Shown here in pieces: positions 15,001 to 23,840 of a stretch of 56,890 nt of DNA. Location of the stretch: the NCBI GenBank assembly GCA_016787135.1, contig JAEUVK010000026.1:1-56890 (forward strand), in the 5' to 3' direction. The notes beneath the pieces are model-generated. The model saw only the letters and a list, made by a program, of their open reading frames with translations, did not search any database and was not told the DNA's origin. A program made the translations under genes and the position numbers. Origin of the DNA: Chitinophagaceae bacterium. Lineage in GTDB: Bacteria; Bacteroidota; Bacteroidia; Chitinophagales; Chitinophagaceae. The stretch's first letter is position 1. Every line of letters begins with the position of its first letter.

Positions 15001-16950
15001 ATGTATATGTATAAAAGATTTGTACCGGCTTTGCTGTTACTGTTTCCTGTCTGCTCTTTTTCTCAAAACAAAATGACTCCTGAATTGCTATGGAAACTGG
15101 GAAGAGTTTCAGGTTTGGGCCTTTCGAAAGACGGGAAGTATATAGTTTACTCAGTCAGCACTCCTGACTGGGAGGCAAATAAAAGCAGCCGCAGGTCTTA
15201 CATTATTCCTGTTGCGGGTGGCCCTCCTGTGTTGATCAGCAAGCCAGATAGTTTATTGAACGATAAAAATATTTCTCCTGATGGTAAAAACGTCCTCAGC
15301 AATAAAGAAGTAAAAATTAAAAAGATCAGCGGCAAGGACTACTACCCTGAGCTGACCAAATCGAATGCCTACATTTTTGATAACCTGAACAATCGCCATT
15401 GGGATACATGGGAAGACGGAAGCTTTGATCATGTTTTCATGACCCCCGCAGATAAATCCTCCGAAGGAAAAGATATCATGCCGGATGAACCGTATGATTG
15501 TCCGCAAAAACCATTTGGCGGGGGTGAAGATTATGTATGGCGGCCCGATGGTAAAGCCATAGTGTATGTTGCTAAAAAGAAGTATGGAAAGGATTACGCT
15601 ATAAGCACAAATACTGACTTGTACGAATATGAAATCGAGACTGGAAAAACAAAAAACCTTACCGAAGGAAGAACAGGATATGACATTAATCCATCTTACA
15701 GCAGCAAAGGAGTATTAGCCTGGATGAGTATGAAAAGGGATGGATATGAAGCAGACAAACAAGACCTTGTTGCCTTTACCGGTCTGGGTAATGCGGTAGT
15801 TAACCTTACTGCTCACCGGGATGAAATACATGTAGAAGGTTTCAGGTGGAGCGATGATGGAAAAAAAATATTTTTCTGGGCACCGATCAATGGTACGCTG
15901 CAATTATTTGAAGTAATTTATACCGGCGTTACCAAAATGCTTCCTGTCATTCGCCAGGTCACGAAAGGCGATTTTGATATCAATGGCATCCTGGGGCAAA
16001 GCGGAAACAAGCTGATCGTTTCCAAAACAGATATGAATCATGCAGCAGAACTTTACTCAGTAGATATTACTGATGGAAGTATGACTCAGCTGACGCATGT
16101 CAACGATGAAACATATAACGCTATTGGTTTGTGCAAAACAGAAAGGAAATGGGTGACCACTACTGATGGGAAAAAGATGCTGGTATGGGTCATTTATCCG
16201 CCGGATTTTGATGCCAGCAAAAAATATCCCACCTTGCTTTATTGCCAGGGCGGGCCGCAATCTCCATTAACCCAATTCTATTCTTTCAGATGGAACTTTC
16301 AATTGATGGCTTCTCAGGGATATATTGTCGTAGCTCCGAACAGAAGGGGGATGCCCGGACACGGGACCAAATGGAACGAACAGATCAGTAAAGATCATGG
16401 CGGGCAGGTGATGAAAGATTACCTGTCAGCTATTGATGCAGTAAGTAAAGAGAAGTATGTGGACAAGAACCGCCTCGGTTGCGTAGGCGCCAGTTATGGT
16501 GGTTACTCAGCTTTCATGCTGGCGGGTATTCACAATAATCGTTTCAAATCATTTATCGCCCATGATGGCATTTTTGATATGCGCAGTATGTATGGCACCA
16601 CGGAAGAAATGTGGTTCGTGAATTTTGACTGGGGTGGCCCTTATTGGGATAAGAAAAATGCTGCCGCACAAAGATCTTACAATGAATTCAACCCGATCAA
16701 CAAGGTAAATAAATGGAATACCCCGATACTGATCATACAGGGTGGTAAAGATTATCGTGTTCCTGTTGAACAAGGATTGCAGGCATTCCAGGCAGCACAG
16801 TTGAGAGGTATAAAAAGCAAACTATTATACCTCCCCGATGAGAATCACTGGGTACTGAGTGCACAGAATGCGCTGGTATGGCAGCGTGAGTTTTACAAAT
16901 GGCTGGATGAAACATTACCTGACCCGGAAAAGATCAAAAAAGGATTCTGA
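15001..16950 (+). CDS. S9-family serine peptidase (DPP IV/acylaminoacyl-peptidase type)
   Basis: 649 residues with a signal peptide (LLLLFPVCSFSQ), so exported to the periplasm. An N-terminal beta-propeller part runs to about residue 380. The alpha/beta-hydrolase domain follows, with Ser498 in GASYGG, Asp584 in GGKDYRVP and His616 in ENHWV, a complete triad. Such enzymes remove dipeptides or acylated residues from peptides. ATG 15001 is used; Met3 is an alternative start. A bidirectional hairpin follows the gene. Confidence 0.92.
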   Translation: MYMYKRFVPALLLLFPVCSFSQNKMTPELLWKLGRVSGLGLSKDGKYIVYSVSTPDWEANKSSRRSYIIPVAGGPPVLISKPDSLLNDKNISPDGKNVLSNKEVKIKKISGKDYYPELTKSNAYIFDNLNNRHWDTWEDGSFDHVFMTPADKSSEGKDIMPDEPYDCPQKPFGGGEDYVWRPDGKAIVYVAKKKYGKDYAISTNTDLYEYEIETGKTKNLTEGRTGYDINPSYSSKGVLAWMSMKRDGYEADKQDLVAFTGLGNAVVNLTAHRDEIHVEGFRWSDDGKKIFFWAPINGTLQLFEVIYTGVTKMLPVIRQVTKGDFDINGILGQSGNKLIVSKTDMNHAAELYSVDITDGSMTQLTHVNDETYNAIGLCKTERKWVTTTDGKKMLVWVIYPPDFDASKKYPTLLYCQGGPQSPLTQFYSFRWNFQLMASQGYIVVAPNRRGMPGHGTKWNEQISKDHGGQVMKDYLSAIDAVSKEKYVDKNRLGCVGASYGGYSAFMLAGIHNNRFKSFIAHDGIFDMRSMYGTTEEMWFVNFDWGGPYWDKKNAAAQRSYNEFNPINKVNKWNTPILIIQGGKDYRVPVEQGLQAFQAAQLRGIKSKLLYLPDENHWVLSAQNALVWQREFYKWLDETLPDPEKIKKGF

Positions 16951-16965
16951 GGTGATTCAAACAAA

Positions 16966-16994
16966 AAACCATTCCTGCATAGCGGGAATGGTTT
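16966..16994. terminator. Bidirectional terminator
   Basis: AAACCATTCC (16966-16975) pairs with GGAATGGTTT (16985-16994) across a 9-base loop. It sits between the convergent S9 peptidase and rpsG genes and has A/T flanks useful on both strands. Confidence 0.75.
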
Positions 16995-17018
16995 ATGAGG
17001 AACGTGTTCTTGTATCTT

Positions 17019-17486
17019 TTACACCCTGAAGTGAGCAAAAGCCTTATTGGCTTCAGCCATACGGTGTGTATCTTCTTTTTTCTTGAAAGCGGCGCCTTCA
17101 CCCTTGCTGGCAGCTACGATCTCGCCGGCTAATTTATCAGCCATACTACGGCCGTTTCTTTCACGACTGTAGCGGATCAGCCATTTAATGCTCAGAGATA
17201 TCTTCCTGTCCGGACGAACCTCTGCTGGAATCTGGAAAGTGGCACCACCGATACGGCGGCTGCGCACCTCAACAGCAGGAGTAACATTTGCCAAGGCCCT
17301 CTTCCACACTTCATAACCGTCTTCGCTGGTTTGCTTGGCTACTTTATCCAAAGCATCATAAAAAATGTTGAATGCACCGCTCTTTTTTCCCTGCCACATC
17401 AGGTTGTTGACAAAACGGGTAACCAGTTTGTCATTGAACTTAGGATCGGGTGCTAAAGGGAGTTTCTTTGCTTGTGCTTTACGCAT
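17019..17486 (-). CDS. rpsG: 30S ribosomal protein S7
   Basis: 155 residues, normal length. Motifs include [35 protein letters not shown] (the rRNA-binding beta hairpin) and [40 protein letters not shown] at the C-terminus. It nucleates assembly of the 30S head and lies at the exit channel. It follows rpsL by 26 bp in the same operon. The next gene downstream is convergent, so no fusA follows. Confidence 0.98.
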   Translation of the reverse strand: MRKAQAKKLPLAPDPKFNDKLVTRFVNNLMWQGKKSGAFNIFYDALDKVAKQTSEDGYEVWKRALANVTPAVEVRSRRIGGATFQIPAEVRPDRKISLSIKWLIRYSRERNGRSMADKLAGEIVAASKGEGAAFKKKEDTHRMAEANKAFAHFRV

Positions 17487-17512
17487 GATTTATTCTTGAA
17501 TTATCTTATTAA

Positions 17513-17893
17513 TTATTTCTTGGCTTTCTCTCTCTTGGTACCGTATTTGGAACGGCTTTGTTTACGGTCTTTTACACCCGCAGTGTCCAAAGAACCACGA
17601 ACGATGTGATAACGTACACCCGGTAAATCTTTCACACGACCACCACGGATCAGAACGATGGAGTGCTCCTGCAGGTTATGACCCTCACCGGGGATATAAG
17701 CGATCACCTCAACTTTATTCGTCAAACGAACTTTGGCAACTTTACGCAGAGCCGAGTTAGGCTTTTTAGGTGTGGTGGTATATACACGGGTACAAACTCC
17801 ACGACGTTGCGGACAGCTATCCAAAGCCCTTGATTTGCTTTTAGCCCTGATTATTTCTCTTCCTTTTCTTACTAATTGTTGAATAGTAGGCAT
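17513..17893 (-). CDS. rpsL: 30S ribosomal protein S12
   Basis: 126 residues from ATG 17893 ([15 protein letters not shown]). Longer upstream frames do not match the family. The decoding-centre loops are intact: [13 protein letters not shown] and [13 protein letters not shown] keep the lysines whose mutation gives streptomycin resistance. The operon promoter is upstream at 17919-17949. Confidence 0.98.
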   Translation of the reverse strand: MPTIQQLVRKGREIIRAKSKSRALDSCPQRRGVCTRVYTTTPKKPNSALRKVAKVRLTNKVEVIAYIPGEGHNLQEHSIVLIRGGRVKDLPGVRYHIVRGSLDTAGVKDRKQSRSKYGTKREKAKK

Positions 17894-17918
17894 TCTGAAC
17901 CTTTTATTTTTGGGAGGG

Positions 17919-17949
17919 CAAAGGTAAGGGGCTGAGGTCAAAATGCAAA
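17919..17949 (-). promoter_or_regulatory. Promoter of rpsL-rpsG
   Basis: On the reverse strand TTTG (17949-17946), a 19-nt spacer and a perfect TACCTTTG (17926-17919), about 26 bp before the rpsL ATG. Confidence 0.7.
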
Positions 17950-18036
17950 AAAACCTGAAATCTATTTGCCAAATTTCTTTTGATAAGGAGTTGAAAGGCT
18001 CCTTCTTAAACACCTGAAAAGCAACAGGGTTTCGGA

Positions 18037-19113
18037 CTAAGCACCAACTTTCCACATCCAGCCAAACTTGTCCTCATGCTTTCCTTCGCGGATATCATTC
18101 AGCCAGGATTTGATTGCCTTTGATATTTTGTAGGTTTCGGGGTCAAACTTCATGATGAAACCCTTGTAATTCAGCTCCTTTATTGGGGCAATAACGGCCG
18201 CTGTGCCGGTTCCGAATACCTCTGATACCTTACCGGCATTGTAGGCAGCGACCACCTCATCAATGTTAATCTTTCTCTCTTCTACCTTCACTCCCATTTC
18301 TTTTAGTCCTTTCATCACACTATCCCGTGTCACTCCTTCCAGAATAGTACCTTCTTCCAGTGAGGGGGTAATAGCGATTCCATTAATGACAAAAAAAACA
18401 TTCATCATCCCCACTTCCTGTAACCATTTATGCTCAAAAGCATCGGTCCAGAGAACCTGGTCATATCCTTTCTTTTTTGCCTCAGTAGCTGCCAGCATGC
18501 TACCTCCATAGTTTCCGGCATTCTTGGAAAAACCAACGCCTCCCGGGGCAGCACGGGTATATTTTTCCTCTACCAGTATCTTCATCGGATCTACAAAATA
18601 GGGGCCCGTCGGACTGAGGATGATCAGGAATTTATAAGTTTCAGATGGCCGTACACCCAATAATTCATCAGTAGAAAACATCACCGGCCTGATATAAAGT
18701 GAATGATCCTTTTTGGCTGGTATCCAATTCTTGTCAAGGTTTATAAGCTTATTCATGCCGTCCATGAAGATCTCCTCTGGCACAACAGGCATATTCATCC
18801 GCTCAGCCGAACGGTTAAAACGTTTGAAATTATCCTGCGGGCGGAAAATAAAGGCATTTCCCTGCTGGTCTTTATAAGCCTTGATACCTTCAAAAATAGC
18901 CTGCCCATAATGGAGCGCAGCCAGAGACGGTTCTAAAAGCAAGGGCTGATAAGGTTTGATCTCCACGTTTTTCCATTCCCCATTTTCATAATCCGCTTCC
19001 AGCATATGGTCAGTAAAGTATTTGCCAAACGGTATATTCTCAAGATTGATATCCTGCAATTTACTTCTCTGTATCCTTGTGATCGAAATATCCGGTGCTG
19101 CCGTCATAATCAT
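18037..19113 (-). CDS. ilvE: Branched-chain amino acid aminotransferase
   Basis: 358 residues, class IV PLP fold of the longer, eukaryotic-like BCAT group. The PLP lysine lies in [15 protein letters not shown]. Other motifs are [47 protein letters not shown] and [11 protein letters not shown]. It transfers the amino group between glutamate and the keto acids of Leu, Ile and Val. ATG 19113 and the ATG two codons later are equally plausible starts. It precedes rpsL by 143 bp but is probably a separate unit, as rpsL has its own promoter. Confidence 0.95.
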   Translation of the reverse strand: MIMTAAPDISITRIQRSKLQDINLENIPFGKYFTDHMLEADYENGEWKNVEIKPYQPLLLEPSLAALHYGQAIFEGIKAYKDQQGNAFIFRPQDNFKRFNRSAERMNMPVVPEEIFMDGMNKLINLDKNWIPAKKDHSLYIRPVMFSTDELLGVRPSETYKFLIILSPTGPYFVDPMKILVEEKYTRAAPGGVGFSKNAGNYGGSMLAATEAKKKGYDQVLWTDAFEHKWLQEVGMMNVFFVINGIAITPSLEEGTILEGVTRDSVMKGLKEMGVKVEERKINIDEVVAAYNAGKVSEVFGTGTAAVIAPIKELNYKGFIMKFDPETYKISKAIKSWLNDIREGKHEDKFGWMWKVGA

Positions 19114-19174
19114 TTATTTTTGATGGCGCAAAGAAACGAAAAAAAGCTAACACTAATTAGTGCTTTCATCATAT

Positions 19175-19690
19175 ATGGACCTGAATCAAATACAACTTCC
19201 GGCAGCTGCTATTGCTGACCTTTACCGTACTTCACTTATTGAAACCAATGAGGATATCACCCGGTCCGAAGCTGATCCGGTTCCTGCCGTTGTTACAAAT
19301 CAACAAAAATATCTTGGTGAAAATCAGAAGAACATCCTTGTAGTAGTAAACTATAAAGACGCTGTTTACCTACCGGATGAAGAACTTACTTTCCTGACCA
19401 ATATGCTGACTGCCTGTAAGCTTAGTTTAGCTGATGTAGCCGTAGTTAACAGAAGTACTTACGAAGAGATGGATCATAAAGTGGCAATAGCGGGATTTAA
19501 AAGCAGGATCATATTCCTGTTCGGTATTGACCCCGTTTCGTTTGGTTTGCCGGTTGATTTTCCCCATTTCCAGGTACAGTCATTTGCCAATACTACTTTT
19601 CTTTATACACCGAAGCTGGAAGAATGCAGAAACGATGGAGTACTGAAAAGTAAATTATGGGTTTGCCTCCGCCGCATCTTTGGCATTTGA
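19175..19690 (+). CDS. Conserved protein, possibly HolD-like (DNA polymerase III psi fold)
   Basis: 171 residues from ATG 19175 (MDLNQIQLPAAAI). No signal peptide. The order of elements is: a strand ILVVVNYKDAVYL, a helix FLTNMLTACKLSLADVAVVN, a strand RIIFLFGIDP, and a final KSKLWVCLRRIFGI. This resembles the uracil-DNA-glycosylase-like fold of HolD, the psi subunit that links the clamp loader to SSB. The similarity is a pattern judgement, not a motif match. It is placed 23 bp before rdgB, a nucleotide-pool gene. Confidence 0.6.
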   Translation: MDLNQIQLPAAAIADLYRTSLIETNEDITRSEADPVPAVVTNQQKYLGENQKNILVVVNYKDAVYLPDEELTFLTNMLTACKLSLADVAVVNRSTYEEMDHKVAIAGFKSRIIFLFGIDPVSFGLPVDFPHFQVQSFANTTFLYTPKLEECRNDGVLKSKLWVCLRRIFGI

Positions 19691-19713
19691 TGTTTTCCCC
19701 TTACTTTGTTGTT

Positions 19714-20307
19714 ATGAAATTGATATTTGCCACCAATAACCAGCATAAAGCCGATGAGGTAAATGCAGTTGTAGGCAATTCGATACATGTAATCACTCTT
19801 AAAGAAGCAGGATTAGAAATAGATATACCTGAGCCGTATGACACCCTGAAAGCAAATGCATCGGAAAAGTCACGGGTCATTTATCAACTGACCCAGGCAA
19901 ATTGCTTCAGCGAGGATACAGGGCTTGAAGTAAAAGCCCTGGATGGAGAGCCCGGCGTGAAAAGTGCCCGTTATGCCGGTGATGACAGATCATTTGATAA
20001 GAACATAGATAAGCTTTTGCAAAAACTACAGGAAAAGCCCGACAAGAGCGCAAGATTCAGGACGGTAATTTCTCTTATTATTGACGGCAAAGAGACATTG
20101 TTTGAAGGCATTTGTGAGGGCAGTATCATTGATGAAAAAAGGGGTGTACACGGTTTTGGATATGACCCTGTCTTTATCCCCAATGGCTCCGATAGGACAT
20201 TCGGGGAAATGACAATGGCGGAAAAGGCCAGGTTCAGCCACCGGAAAAAAGCCATAGAAAAACTGGTAGCATTTTTGAATACCCTTGAATCAATAAATAA
20301 ATTTTGA
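19714..20307 (+). CDS. rdgB: RdgB/HAM1 non-canonical purine NTP pyrophosphatase
   Basis: 197 residues from ATG 19714. It hydrolyses ITP, dITP and XTP to monophosphates and keeps deaminated purines out of nucleic acids. Motifs include LIFATNNQHKADEV (triphosphate loop), FSEDTGLEVKALDGEPGVKSARYAG and GVHGFGYDPVFIP with a C-terminal FSHRKKAI, all diagnostic. Its stop codon overlaps the TTG start of the sigma-factor gene (TTGA). Confidence 0.95.
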   Translation: MKLIFATNNQHKADEVNAVVGNSIHVITLKEAGLEIDIPEPYDTLKANASEKSRVIYQLTQANCFSEDTGLEVKALDGEPGVKSARYAGDDRSFDKNIDKLLQKLQEKPDKSARFRTVISLIIDGKETLFEGICEGSIIDEKRGVHGFGYDPVFIPNGSDRTFGEMTMAEKARFSHRKKAIEKLVAFLNTLESINKF

Positions 20308-20882
20308 GCCACGAACGCAACCATACCATCCCGGAAAGCGACTTAATCAGTGGATGCATTGAAGGTAACCGGCGAATGCAGGAAGAATTGTATCGCCGTT
20401 TTTCTCCCCGCATGTACGCTGTCTGCCTCCGCTACGCCGGCAGTTCCGATGAAGCCGAGGATATCTTACAGGAAGGCTTTATTAAGATCTTTAAGAAATT
20501 GGATAGTTTCCGGGGAGATGGGTCGTTTGAGGGTTGGATCCGAAGAATATTCGTCAATACAGCGATAGAACATTTCCGCCGCAAACGCTACCTGCAACCG
20601 GTGACCGAAAAAGAAGAGAACACTCTTGAAGGCAAAAGCCTTTCAGCCCTGGATGGCCTGGCTGAAAAAGATATTCTTGAATTGGTCAGGCAATTATCGC
20701 CCGGTTATCGCACCGTTTTCAATATGTATGTGGTAGAAGGCTACACACATAAAGAGATCGGAGATATACTCGGGATCAGTGAGGGAACAAGTAAATCCCA
20801 GCTTTCAAGAGCCAAAGTGATACTGCAGGATATGGTGAAAAAGTTTATAGATCAAAATAGTGACGTGAGGGCAAAATCATGA
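20304..20882 (+). CDS. ECF RNA polymerase sigma factor
   Basis: 192 residues. The start is a TTG overlapping the rdgB stop. The next Met is residue 25, inside the first helix of region 2, so the rare start is needed. Region 2 is DLISGCIEGNRRMQEELYRRF through SSDEAEDILQEGFIKIFKKL. Region 4 is GYTHKEIGDILGISEGTSKSQLSRAKVIL. It is followed by a membrane protein overlapping by 4 nt that should be its anti-sigma factor, so the pair is co-translated. Confidence 0.92.
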   Translation: MSHERNHTIPESDLISGCIEGNRRMQEELYRRFSPRMYAVCLRYAGSSDEAEDILQEGFIKIFKKLDSFRGDGSFEGWIRRIFVNTAIEHFRRKRYLQPVTEKEENTLEGKSLSALDGLAEKDILELVRQLSPGYRTVFNMYVVEGYTHKEIGDILGISEGTSKSQLSRAKVILQDMVKKFIDQNSDVRAKS

Positions 20883-21754
20883 GCAACCTGAGTGATAGAT
20901 TATATAACTACGAACAAAACCCGCCTGGCAAAGCCTGGGGTAAGATAGTTGCTGCTCTTGATGAATCACATATTTCCGACAAATTTTCTTCCAAATTATA
21001 TAATGCTGAAGTTACTCCCCCCGCAATGGCATGGGATAAAATAAATGCTGCGTTAGATGAAAAAATTGCTGCAGGTAAGTTGTACAACGCCGAAGTTTCG
21101 CCACCTGCAACTGCCTGGGACAAAATAGCCGGTTCATTAGACGCCGGCCATTCTCCCGTTGTACAATTACCCCGTAAAAGTTTTCCTTTACTCAGGTATG
21201 CAGCCGCGGCGGCGGTCATTGGCGCTATTGCTTTCGGAGTAGTAAAATTTTCTGGTCGAAACAGCAAACCTGTCAGCGAAGGCATGGCAACATCTGAAGA
21301 GCATAATTCACCGGGCAATCAGGAAAGCATTTTAACCGAGGATAATAGCTTGACAATAAACAACGAGAGACAGGAAAATACTACCGGCGACGCCTCAAAC
21401 CGCCATAGTGCAATAGATGGCAACATAAAATCATCCCCGGGTAAAAAGGCAAAAATCCGTTATGCTATCAACGATGATATCACACCTGCCGAAGCAATCT
21501 ATGCTTACAATGAACATACTCCCGGCCTTGCCGATCGTTATGTGATGCTCATGACACCCAATGGCATTATCCGCATGTCAAAAAAATTAGGTGACATCGT
21601 TTGCTGCGTTGCCGGCGAAGAACAAACCGATAATTGTAAAGACCAGATCAAAAAGCTGCAGGAAAAATTAGCCACCACTCCTGTTGCTGTGGCCCCGGGT
21701 AATTTCATGGATATTTTAAGCCTTGTGAGTTCTCTTAACGAGACCAAACTCTAG
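20879..21754 (+). CDS. Membrane protein with triple N-terminal repeat, probable anti-sigma factor
   Basis: 291 residues. The N-terminus carries three copies of a 22-residue unit at residues 8-29, 40-61 and 68-89, of the pattern LYN-E-xPP-xAWxKIxAALDE. One membrane segment follows at about 106-124 (YAAAAAVIGAIAFGVV). Then come a low-complexity Ser/Asn/Glu linker and a compact C-terminal domain (about 195-291) with a CC pair. Cytoplasmic repeats before a single membrane span, in a 4-nt overlap with an ECF sigma gene, argue for sigma binding. No standard anti-sigma domain is evident. Confidence 0.75.
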   Translation: MSNLSDRLYNYEQNPPGKAWGKIVAALDESHISDKFSSKLYNAEVTPPAMAWDKINAALDEKIAAGKLYNAEVSPPATAWDKIAGSLDAGHSPVVQLPRKSFPLLRYAAAAAVIGAIAFGVVKFSGRNSKPVSEGMATSEEHNSPGNQESILTEDNSLTINNERQENTTGDASNRHSAIDGNIKSSPGKKAKIRYAINDDITPAEAIYAYNEHTPGLADRYVMLMTPNGIIRMSKKLGDIVCCVAGEEQTDNCKDQIKKLQEKLATTPVAVAPGNFMDILSLVSSLNETKL

Positions 21755-21784
21755 TTTTACTTAATTTTATTGCAAAACATTACG

Positions 21785-22225
21785 ATGTCAAGGATCAAAA
21801 TTGATCTTCCTGAAAACTTTACATTCTCTACTACCATCCCTATTCGCATAACGGATATCAATTACGGTGGACATACAGGAAACGATACTATCTTAAGCAT
21901 AATTCATGAGGCAAGGATCCAGTTTTTGAAAAGTAAAGGCTACACTGAAATGGAATTTGCAGGTACCGGGATGATCATGGCAGATGTAGGCATTGAATTC
22001 AAAAGCGAACTGTTTTATGGCGATGTTGTAATGGCGTCGGTAGCTGTAGCTAACATAAGTAAAATAAGTTTTGATGTGTACTATAAACTGGAAAAAGAAT
22101 CAGGAGAGAAAAAAATACTCGTTGCTGCTGCTAAAACAGGAATGGTTTGCTATGATTACAAGATTAAAAAGATAGCATCCATACCCGAAGAGGCAAAGAA
22201 GAATCTACAACAAATAACCGGCTAA
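21785..22225 (+). CDS. Hotdog-fold acyl-CoA thioesterase
   Basis: 146 residues from ATG 21785. 4-hydroxybenzoyl-CoA thioesterase/YbgC-like pattern: IPIRITDINYGGHTGNDTILSIIHEARIQFL, in which the Asp of RITDINYGGH is catalytic, and later DVGIEFKSELFYGDVV. It hydrolyses an acyl-CoA; chain preference cannot be read. The 3' end overlaps the convergent aroE by 4 nt. Confidence 0.85.
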   Translation: MSRIKIDLPENFTFSTTIPIRITDINYGGHTGNDTILSIIHEARIQFLKSKGYTEMEFAGTGMIMADVGIEFKSELFYGDVVMASVAVANISKISFDVYYKLEKESGEKKILVAAAKTGMVCYDYKIKKIASIPEEAKKNLQQITG

Positions 22226-22953
22226 AGATTCCATATTCTCCAACTCTCTTCTGCCTGTATCACCAGCATATCATACCCGTTTTTTATTGCGGCTCCTCTC
22301 TCCTCACCTTTTTGCAGGAATAGGGTCCTGGCGGGATTATATACCAGGTCAAAAAGATAATGACGGCTGGTCAAGGCTTCATACGGCAAAGGAGGTGCTT
22401 CGTTTACTGCAGGAAAAGTACCTAATGGCGTGGTATTGACGATCAAGGTATGATCGGCAATAACGGCGGGTGTAAGCTGTTCATAAGAATAACTATGAAC
22501 AGAGGGCTTACGGGAAACATTCCTGAACGTTATTCCCAGTCTTTGTAAAACAAACTCCACTGCTTTGGATGCCCCCCCTGTACCTAACACAAGTGCCTTA
22601 TGATGATTTGGCTGTAATTTCTCCTTTAGTGACCTTTCAAACCCTGTTACATCGGTATTATAGCCTTTAAGCTTCCCTTCATTTATCCTAATACAATTGC
22701 AGGCCTTTATTTTTTGTACCACATCATCTTTTTCATTCAAGAAAGATAATACCTGCTCTTTGTAAGGGATCGTAACATTAATACCGGCGAGGTCAGGATG
22801 TTTATCCAGTATGCTATTTAATTCACCAATAGAAGGAATAGGAAAAAGCTCATACCTGCAATCTTTGATTCCCTCATTCTCAAACTTTTCGGAAAAATAC
22901 CTTTTAGAGAAAGAGTGAGTCAATGGATAACCAATAAGTCCGAAAAGCCGCAT
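22222..22953 (-). CDS. aroE: Shikimate dehydrogenase
   Basis: 243 residues, slightly short for AroE but complete. Shikimate-binding part: LIGYPLTHSFSKRYF and INVTIPYKEQV, with the catalytic Lys of PYK. NADP part: LVLGTGGASKAVEFVL; then NTTPLG and GYDMLVIQAEESW. It reduces 3-dehydroshikimate in aromatic amino acid synthesis. The start overlaps the comA stop by one base (TGATG), so they are translated together. Confidence 0.95.
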   Translation of the reverse strand: MRLFGLIGYPLTHSFSKRYFSEKFENEGIKDCRYELFPIPSIGELNSILDKHPDLAGINVTIPYKEQVLSFLNEKDDVVQKIKACNCIRINEGKLKGYNTDVTGFERSLKEKLQPNHHKALVLGTGGASKAVEFVLQRLGITFRNVSRKPSVHSYSYEQLTPAVIADHTLIVNTTPLGTFPAVNEAPPLPYEALTSRHYLFDLVYNPARTLFLQKGEERGAAIKNGYDMLVIQAEESWRIWNL

Positions 22954-23723
22954 CAGGCTTCTTTTTTATCAAGGTATAAACTAAATGTATCACCCCGCAA
23001 ACCAAGACGCATAGCTTCTAAAGGTATTACTTCTGTAGGAGCGATATTTCCAAGATTCACATTACAACCCAGGAGCTCAATAAAATATAATTGCTGCGCC
23101 TTTTGAGGGGCTTCCCAGATGATCTTTTCCCCGGGAATCTGTGTGAGTATTTCCTGAACTAGGCCTTCCCTTACTTCACCCGTGCCGCGGTAAATACCCA
23201 CGTTACCCGCTTCCCTGGCCTCAGCAATTACGTAAGTAGAGCCAGCGTTCAGTTCCGCTCTCATCAGTTCGATCCATTTATACGGCGGAATAATATGCGC
23301 TGCATCTTTGCTTCCCACTTCACTCAATACCGTCCCATACTTTGTCAGTTTTTCTATATAGCCGCATTTCTCTGCATGAGGTATAGTAATAGAACCATCA
23401 CTTACTTCCATATAACCGATACCATAATCTTTGCATACTCTGACATAATCATCAAACTGGTTACGGATCAGAAATGCTTCGAACAAAGTACCTCCGAAAT
23501 AAACAGGAATGTCATAAGAACGATAAATTTCGAGTTTCTCTGTAAGGTTAGGCGTCACAAACGAAGTACCAAAGCCGAGCTTTATGACATCCACATGAGG
23601 ATATGTAACACTCAGAAAGTTCTGCGCCTCATTTACGCTCAATCCTTTGTCCATGACCATAGTGATACCGGAAGTACGCGGCCGTTGCAAACGTTCGGGG
23701 ATCTGGGATAGATTAAAATTCAT
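22953..23723 (-). CDS. comA: Phosphosulfolactate synthase (ComA family)
   Basis: 256 residues, full-length TIM barrel. Motifs: GITMVMDKGLS, DVIKLGFGTSFV, YFGGTLFEAFLIRNQ, GIGYMEVSDGSITIP and EVGSKDAAHII. The enzyme adds sulfite to phosphoenolpyruvate to give 2-phospho-3-sulfolactate. In archaea this starts coenzyme M synthesis; in Bacteroidetes a role in supplying sulfonate (cysteate) for sulfonolipids is plausible. No comB, comC or lipid gene is in the window. Coupled to aroE. Confidence 0.92.
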   Translation of the reverse strand: MNFNLSQIPERLQRPRTSGITMVMDKGLSVNEAQNFLSVTYPHVDVIKLGFGTSFVTPNLTEKLEIYRSYDIPVYFGGTLFEAFLIRNQFDDYVRVCKDYGIGYMEVSDGSITIPHAEKCGYIEKLTKYGTVLSEVGSKDAAHIIPPYKWIELMRAELNAGSTYVIAEAREAGNVGIYRGTGEVREGLVQEILTQIPGEKIIWEAPQKAQQLYFIELLGCNVNLGNIAPTEVIPLEAMRLGLRGDTFSLYLDKKEA

Positions 23724-23840
23724 GCACCAAATATTTTATTCGCTATTAGCATTTAAAGCCGTAACGATATTTTAATAAACAGCCGCAAAAATAGGGAAGA
23801 ATAAGGAGTAACCGGCATTGATGTTTATCAGCCGGAAAGC

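Noticed and set aside
17019..17893. Streptomycin-resistance changes in rpsL
   Set aside because: The loops [10 protein letters not shown] and GGRVKDLPG are unchanged from the sensitive form.
17894..18055. N-terminal extension of rpsL of 54 residues
   Set aside because: The family begins at MPTIQQ; the extension overlaps the ilvE stop and the rpsL promoter.
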